Part shown: in pieces, positions 59,447 to 64,000 of the stretch | Layout of the letters: each line of letters opens with the position of its first letter | Position numbering within the stretch: the first letter of the stretch is position 1 | DNA from: Pantoea ananatis LMG 2665 | Lineage (GTDB): Bacteria; Pseudomonadota; Gammaproteobacteria; Enterobacterales; Enterobacteriaceae | Assembly (NCBI RefSeq): GCF_000710035.2 | Contig: NZ_JMJJ01000004.1 | Coordinates: 62,001 to 126,000 of the forward strand | Direction: 5' to 3' | DNA length: 64,000 bases | Notes under the pieces: model-generated | What the model was told of the DNA's origin: nothing | The model's input: the letters and a program-made list of their open reading frames with translations, nothing else | The model's database searches: none | Made by a program: the position numbers and the translations under genes

Positions 59447-59475
59447 ATTTTACGGGAAGGTTTATGCAGTGTAAA
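59447..59475 (-). promoter_or_regulatory. Candidate cyoA promoter
   Basis: On the minus strand TTTACA (59475-59470) and TAAAAT (59452-59447) are spaced exactly 17 bp, about 50 bp before the cyoA ATG. In E. coli this operon is repressed by ArcA and Fnr and induced by oxygen. Confidence 0.65.
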
Positions 59476-59503
59476 CCAGCTTAAGGATGTGTCAGAACCA
59501 TGT

Positions 59504-59527
59504 TGACACCTTTTGCTAAGGGTGTCA
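59504..59527. promoter_or_regulatory. Inverted repeat upstream of the cyo promoter
   Basis: TGACACC-TTTTGCTAAG-GGTGTCA is a perfect 7-10-7 inverted repeat. Further GTGTCA (near 59490) and GTGACA (near 59540) copies flank it. It lies directly upstream of the -35 element and could be an operator. It does not match CRP, Fnr or ArcA sites well. Confidence 0.4.
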
Positions 59528-59830
59528 CAGATGTTGTTCTCGGTGACAAATTATTAACGTGGACAAGCAGTTGGCGGCAATATAACAAAAAGAGATGGAT
59601 ACAGGGTTAAACAAAAGTGGTAAAGGAATAACCCTGACTTTAATCACCCAATTATTTAACAATGTTGCATCATTTATTCGATTATTTTTAACCAAATTAA
59701 TTGCGCACCGGTTTTAAATATCAGGGGGTATTCCCCCCGGTGAGTGAAATAATTTTTTGTAAATTGACACGCAAAGACAAATTAGGCGCGCTTAATCGAC
59801 TGTACGAAATTGCGGCGAAATCACGAGCCG

Positions 59831-61318
59831 TTATCGGATAACGGCGGAGTCCTCTGCTTTCTGCAGCGCACGATAATCCAGCACCACACCGAATAGTACA
59901 CCACAAAGCGCCAGCGTCATACCAGCCTCAAACAAGGGAATCAGGACGGCCGACAGGCGAGTCAGGCCCGCGGCGTCCAGCGCCAGCGCAAGCAGCCATA
60001 AAGCCAGCAATCCACAGCCGCCAGCAAACAGGCGGTTTGTCCAGCGGTAGCCCGATGCAAAGCGGGTACGCGGCAAAAACTGCCCGGTTTTTTGTGTGAA
60101 ATCCAGCGTGCTGCGACAAAATGCTAACAGCGCCAGGCCGGGTAGGCCAGCCAGTACGGTAAAGGCATAAAAGGTTGGCCAGCCCCACCATTCCACTAAA
60201 AAACCCGCCACAGGGCCGACGTAAACGCGGCCGACCGCTGACAACGCGGACAGCAGCGCGAACTGCGTGGCGGAAAAGGATTTATTACACAGCGTCATCA
60301 AAAGCGCGACGAAAGCCGCCGTGCCCATCCCGCCACACAGGTTTTCGATAAACACCGCGCTCGCCATGCTCCACAGATGTTTGTCGGTGACGGCCAGCAG
60401 CCAGTAGCCAAAATTGGACACCGCCTGTAACAGGCCAAAAATCATCAGGGCGCGAAACAGGCTCAGGCGCTGCATCAGCACGCCACCATAGAGCGCCCCG
60501 ATAATGGTGGCCAGCAGGCCAAGCGTCTTATTCACCAGGCCAACATCGCCCGGATTGAAGCCCACGCCACGGATTAAAAACGTGGTGGTGAGCGAGGCGG
60601 CAAACGCATCGCCCAGCTTGTAAAGAATGATCAGGGTAATCAGCAGCCAGGCGTTGTTGCGGTTAAAAAAGTCCCGCAGCGGATCAACCACCGCCTGACG
60701 TAATGAGCGGGGCGCGGACTGGCGGTCATCCGGCTCGTCAGCCATAAACGTTGCTACGATGCAGGGCACCAGTAGCAGCGCCATCAGCCAGTAAGTGGCT
60801 CGCCAGCCGAGGTAGCGATCGGCCAGCCATAACGCCAGACCTCCCGATATCAGCATGGCCAGCCGATAACCGAGAACCGTAATGGCCGCGCCGCTTCCGC
60901 GCTCTTCCGGCGGCAACACGTCCGTCTTCCACGCATCAAATACAATATCCTGTGACGCAGAACAGAACGCGATTAACACCGCCAGCGCCGCCATCAGGGT
61001 CAAATCCCGGCTGGGCTGCATGAACCCCATCGTGATGATGCTGGCCACTAGCGCCAGTTGGGTGATCAGCAACCATCCTTTGCGGCGACCAAGAAAAGGT
61101 GGCGTGTAGCGATCCATCATGGGTGACCAGAGAAACTTAAATACGTAGGCCTGGCCAACCAGCGAAAAGAAACCAATGGTTTTCAGATCGATATTATCCA
61201 CAGTCATCCACGCCTGTAACGTTCCACCCGTTAATGCCAGTGGCAATCCGGATGCAAATCCCAGCAGGAGTAAAACAGCGGCATTTTTTTGACGGAAGAC
61301 GCGGAAGTAGTGATTCAT
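59831..61318 (-). CDS. ampG: Muropeptide permease AmpG
   Basis: 495 residues (E. coli 491). A membrane permease of the major facilitator type with about 14 spans that imports GlcNAc-anhydroMurNAc and its peptides for cell-wall recycling; in some relatives it feeds AmpC induction. Key stretches are LLGFASGLPLALTGGTLQAWM, FLWSPMMDRYTPPFLGRRKGW and CGGMGTAAFVALLMTLCNKSF. It is on the same strand downstream of yajG, 46 bp away, as in E. coli. Confidence 0.96.
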   Translation of the reverse strand: MNHYFRVFRQKNAAVLLLLGFASGLPLALTGGTLQAWMTVDNIDLKTIGFFSLVGQAYVFKFLWSPMMDRYTPPFLGRRKGWLLITQLALVASIITMGFMQPSRDLTLMAALAVLIAFCSASQDIVFDAWKTDVLPPEERGSGAAITVLGYRLAMLISGGLALWLADRYLGWRATYWLMALLLVPCIVATFMADEPDDRQSAPRSLRQAVVDPLRDFFNRNNAWLLITLIILYKLGDAFAASLTTTFLIRGVGFNPGDVGLVNKTLGLLATIIGALYGGVLMQRLSLFRALMIFGLLQAVSNFGYWLLAVTDKHLWSMASAVFIENLCGGMGTAAFVALLMTLCNKSFSATQFALLSALSAVGRVYVGPVAGFLVEWWGWPTFYAFTVLAGLPGLALLAFCRSTLDFTQKTGQFLPRTRFASGYRWTNRLFAGGCGLLALWLLALALDAAGLTRLSAVLIPLFEAGMTLALCGVLFGVVLDYRALQKAEDSAVIR

Positions 61319-61334
61319 ACTGACCTTGAGAAGG

Positions 61335-61353
61335 GCCCGGCGTCATGCCGGGC
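61335..61353. repeat. Hairpin between yajG and ampG
   Basis: GCCCGGC-GTCAT-GCCGGGC is a perfect 7-bp stem in the 46-bp gap. Without a U tract it is unlikely to stop transcription fully; it may tune ampG translation or protect the yajG message. Confidence 0.45.
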
Positions 61354-61364
61354 AGGGGACAAAA

Positions 61365-61943
61365 TTAGCGGGCGTTCTGCTTGATAAATTCGTTGACGCT
61401 GGTGTCCTGCGCCATATCCGCAATCACGTCGCTCAGCGTTGAGTTAACCGCATTGGTGATTTTCTGGTTACTTGCGCTGAATGCACCTTCTACGCTGTAG
61501 GTCTGACGGTAGTTTTTGATCTGCTTATTGCCGTTTTTCGCGGTAGCAATAATAGAAATGTCCGCCTTGGTCGTAATGCTGTAACGTACGTCGCCCTGGG
61601 TGACGTCGGCATACAGATTATTAACAATGATTTGCAGATCCACTGCGCCATTAGGCCCTACCATATAGCCGCGTGCGGTCATCTGTTTTTCCAGCACTTC
61701 CTGCAGTAAGAAACGCAGGTCGCGTGAAGGGGTCAGACTGACCAGTTGGCCATCACGGTTCACTTTTGCCAGCGCCTGATCGCGGCGCTGGTCTGCGCCG
61801 TTAATGCTGACGGTGATTCCCATCAGGCTGGGATCGCGCTGCGGCAGCTGAATCTTGGGTTGGATTGTCAGTGTGTTGTTGCTGGAAGCACAGCCGGCCA
61901 GAATAAAGGCAGCCAGCAGTGGGAATAACAGTTTTTTCAACAT
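61365..61943 (-). CDS. yajG: Lipoprotein YajG
   Basis: 192 residues, as in E. coli. The signal peptide ends in the lipobox FILAGC, and the mature protein closely follows E. coli YajG (QRDPSLMGITVSINGADQRR, LTPSRDLRFLLQEVLEKQM, ARGYMVGPNGAVDLQIIV). Its function is unknown. The start is the ATG of MLKKLLFP; the open frame runs 17 codons further upstream. It is divergent from bolA and upstream of ampG. Confidence 0.95.
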   Translation of the reverse strand: MLKKLLFPLLAAFILAGCASSNNTLTIQPKIQLPQRDPSLMGITVSINGADQRRDQALAKVNRDGQLVSLTPSRDLRFLLQEVLEKQMTARGYMVGPNGAVDLQIIVNNLYADVTQGDVRYSITTKADISIIATAKNGNKQIKNYRQTYSVEGAFSASNQKITNAVNSTLSDVIADMAQDTSVNEFIKQNAR

Positions 61944-62206
61944 ACGCTTTCTCGTTAGTGTCATGGGTTGGTGTGCAAAAACTGCGGTCATCATAGCAAA
62001 GCGGTGCAGTGATTAAAGCCCCCTGCAAGAGGTAAAGTGAGCGCTGCGGCTTTTCGCCCCCGCTTTCTGGCATAAACAGCAGGCTGATAAGGCGCGCGAT
62101 ACGGCCAGCGGAATGATAATATTCGGCGCTTCACCGCGTAGAGTGGCCGAAAACCAACTAATATTTAAACAGATGGGGCACAGCGCTCGCCATTGAGGGT
62201 AAAACC

Positions 62207-62521
62207 ATGATTCGAGAACAGATAGAAGAGAAGCTGCGCCTGGCTTTTGAGCCGGCTCATCTGGAGGTCCACGATGAAAGCTACCGACACAACGTGCCTG
62301 CCGGTTCGGAAAGTCACTTTAAAGTCGTGATCGTCAGTGACCGTTTTACCGGCCAGCGTTTCCTGGCGCGCCATCGCGCAATTTACAGCGAACTCAGCGC
62401 GGAGCTGGCGGGAAGCGTCCATGCCCTTGCGTTGCACACTTACACCTTGAAAGAGTGGGAAGGATTGCAGGATACGGTACTGGCCTCACCTCACTGTCGG
62501 GGCGCCGGAACGCTAGCCTGA
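62207..62521 (+). CDS. bolA: DNA-binding transcriptional regulator BolA
   Basis: 104 residues (E. coli 105). A class II KH-like fold protein: start [21 protein letters not shown], then [28 protein letters not shown] with the conserved histidine and cysteine/histidine region, and [14 protein letters not shown]. It regulates cell shape, biofilm and stress genes and binds monothiol glutaredoxin with a [2Fe-2S] cluster. TTGAGGGTAAAACC precedes the ATG. Placed between yajG and tig as in E. coli, where it is under RpoS control. Confidence 0.96.
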   Translation: MIREQIEEKLRLAFEPAHLEVHDESYRHNVPAGSESHFKVVIVSDRFTGQRFLARHRAIYSELSAELAGSVHALALHTYTLKEWEGLQDTVLASPHCRGAGTLA

Positions 62522-62535
62522 TTGCCCGCGTTTTA

Positions 62536-62557
62536 AACGGCCTTCGGGCCGTTTTTT
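62536..62557 (+). terminator. Rho-independent terminator after bolA
   Basis: AACGGCC-TTCG-GGCCGTT followed by TTTT: 7-bp stem closed by a stable TTCG tetraloop, 14 bp after the bolA stop. Confidence 0.92.
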
Positions 62558-62657
62558 GCGTTTAAGGGTGGCTAAACGCGATCTGTGGCTCAAAAAAACA
62601 GCAAACTCCCTGAAAAGTGGTGACTTAGCATCCTCGACTCATCTCAGCGATGCCGCT

Positions 62658-62663
62658 ATAATG
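62658..62663 (+). promoter_or_regulatory. tig promoter -10 element
   Basis: A perfect TATAAT about 150 bp upstream of tig. The -35 partner 17-18 bp upstream (TCGACT) is weak. Confidence 0.5.
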
Positions 62664-62815
62664 CTGCGTCTATTTTTCCGGAATGTCTTCGGGACGCTTC
62701 TGGTAACAGGGATCAGGTTCTCTTCACGGAAGCCGTCCCGGTTGTTGGATACGGCGCATTAACCAATGTGTGGTGTCTGAAGTTGACCGAGCACGTGATT
62801 TTTTGAGGTAACAAG

Positions 62816-64000
62816 ATGCAAGTTTCTGTAGAAACCACTCAGGGCCTGGGCCGTCGCATTACGATTACTGTCGCTTCTGACAGCATCGAGAGCGCCGTTA
62901 AAAAAGAACTGGTGGATGTGGCGAAGAAAGTCCGTATCGATGGTTTCCGTAAAGGCAAAGTGCCAATGAACATCGTGGCACAGCGCTATGGTGCTTCTGT
63001 GCGCCAGGACGTGCTGGGCGATCTGATGACGCGTAACTTTGTTGACGCCATCATTAAAGAGAAAATTAATCCGGCTGGCGCACCGAACTACGTGCCAGGC
63101 GAATACACCGAAGGTCAGGACTTTACCTATGCGGTAGAATTCGAAGTGTATCCAGAAGTTGAGCTGAAAGGCCTGGAAAACATCGAAGTCGAGAAGCCAC
63201 AGGTTCAGGTGACTGACGCGGATGTGGATACCATGCTGGAAACCCTGCGTAAGCAGCAGGCTAACTGGATTGAAACCGATGCAGCAGCCGGCGCAGAAGA
63301 CCGCGCGACTATCGATTTCACTGGTTCTGTTGACGGTGAAGAATTCGAAGGCGGCAAAGCCTCTGATTTCGTTCTGGCGATGGGCCAGGGCCGCATGATC
63401 CCAGGTTTTGAAGAGGGCGTTGTCGGTCATAAAGCAGGCGAAACCTTCATTATCGACGTGAAATTCCCTGATGACTACCATGCGGAAAACCTGAAAGGGA
63501 AAGACGCGAAGTTCGAGATCGTGTTGAAGAAAGTTGAAACGCGTGAACTGCCAGAACTGACTGAAGAATTCATTAAACGTTTCGGCGTGGAAGAGGGTTC
63601 AGTTGACGGTCTGCGTGCCGAAGTGCGTAAGAACATGGAACGTGAGCTGAAAGGCGCTATTCGTAACCGCGTGAAAACCCAGGCTATCGACGGTCTGGTT
63701 GACGCAAACCCAATTGACGTGCCAGCTGCGCTGATCGACAGCGAAATCGACGTTCTGCGTCGTCAGGCTGCACAGCGCTTTGGTGGTGACGAGAAGCAGG
63801 CGCTGGAACTGCCACGTGAGCTGTTCGAAGAGCAGGCAAAACGTCGTGTTGTTGTCGGTCTGCTGCTGGGCGAAGTGATCCGCACCCATGAGCTGAAAGC
63901 TGACGAAGACCGCGTGAAAGTGCTGATCGAAGAGATGGCTTCTGCCTACGAAGATCCGCAGGAAGTGATCGAGTTCTACAGCAAGAATAACGAGCTGATG
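62816..64000 (+). CDS. tig: Trigger factor (3' end outside window)
   Basis: The first 395 residues of about 432. Ribosome-bound chaperone with peptidyl-prolyl isomerase activity. The N-terminal ribosome-binding signature is [17 protein letters not shown]; the FKBP-like PPIase domain follows ([29 protein letters not shown] segment); the C-terminal chaperone arms begin at about residue 250. GAGGTAACAAG precedes the ATG. In E. coli clpP and clpX follow; the window ends before them. Codon use is strongly biased, as expected for a highly expressed gene. Confidence 0.98.
   Translation, partial: MQVSVETTQGLGRRITITVASDSIESAVKKELVDVAKKVRIDGFRKGKVPMNIVAQRYGASVRQDVLGDLMTRNFVDAIIKEKINPAGAPNYVPGEYTEGQDFTYAVEFEVYPEVELKGLENIEVEKPQVQVTDADVDTMLETLRKQQANWIETDAAAGAEDRATIDFTGSVDGEEFEGGKASDFVLAMGQGRMIPGFEEGVVGHKAGETFIIDVKFPDDYHAENLKGKDAKFEIVLKKVETRELPELTEEFIKRFGVEEGSVDGLRAEVRKNMERELKGAIRNRVKTQAIDGLVDANPIDVPAALIDSEIDVLRRQAAQRFGGDEKQALELPRELFEEQAKRRVVVGLLLGEVIRTHELKADEDRVKVLIEEMASAYEDPQEVIEFYSKNNELM

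Larger units (their letters stand above)
59398..59830. other. cyoA upstream region (ampG-cyoA spacer)
   Basis: About 430 bp of AT-rich spacer without a gene. Near cyoA it holds the promoter listed at 59447-59475 and, just upstream of it, several TGTCA/TGACA repeats. The distal part (59580-59760) is very AT-rich, with GGTTAAAAATAATCG-like stretches that could take ArcA or nucleoid proteins; this is inference. Confidence 0.5.

Overview
The window is a stretch of enterobacterial chromosome with the long-known aroL-proC-phoBR-secDF-rib-dxs-cyo-bolA-tig gene order of Escherichia coli and its relatives. Gene content departs from E. coli at several points: phoA, dgcC, aroM, malZ and tsx are absent from their usual places, and other genes stand there instead. 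Protein similarity as I recall it and the gene complement suggest the Erwiniaceae (Pantoea/Erwinia/Mixta-like), but the genus is an inference. I saw no rRNA, tRNA, IS element, prophage or CRISPR array. Almost every gene looks intact; only the first (GH1 glycosidase) and last (tig) are cut by the window edges.

Layout. 1-5.8 kb is an accessory, small-gene region: a 6-phospho-beta-glucosidase with an AscG-like repressor, a CPBP membrane protease, an I78-type inhibitor lipoprotein, a secreted small protein, a YmgB/AriR-like regulator, then iraP and psiF. 6-13.8 kb holds a Rieske/FAD oxidoreductase, proC, yaiI, a DUF2076 protein, aroL, yaiA, ppnP, rdgC, mak and a TolA-C-like lipoprotein. 13.8-21.9 kb holds sbcDC and the phoBR operon, the latter extended by a PstS-like gene. 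22-28.7 kb holds a MetE-C-like methionine synthase with textbook-like MetR and MetJ sites, brnQ, proY, and an operon of an inositol-monophosphatase-like and a phytase-like phosphatase. 28.9-48.4 kb is core: acpH, queA-tgt-yajC-secD-secF, yajI, nrdR-ribD-ribE-nusB, thiL-pgpA, yajO, xseB-ispA-dxs, thiI, panE-yajL, yajQ. At 48.4-53.0 kb a sigma-54 activator with divergent aldehyde and alcohol dehydrogenase genes is placed between yajQ and yajR. 53.1-64 kb returns to core: yajR, cyoABCDE, ampG, yajG, bolA, tig.

How the genes fit together. Phosphate is a recurring theme: phoBR with its Pho box, a PstS-like protein in the same operon, psiF, iraP (which links phosphate starvation to RpoS stability), a phytase-like/inositol-phosphatase pair, and a second well-formed Pho box at about 3570-3587 followed by a strong terminator, which could mark a PhoB-dependent small RNA or leader. 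A second theme is local regulatory circuits written in the sequence: MetR/MetJ sites in front of the methionine synthase gene, and a perfect inverted-repeat enhancer plus a -24/-12 promoter in front of the alcohol/aldehyde oxidation genes. These are the parts of the window most worth testing.
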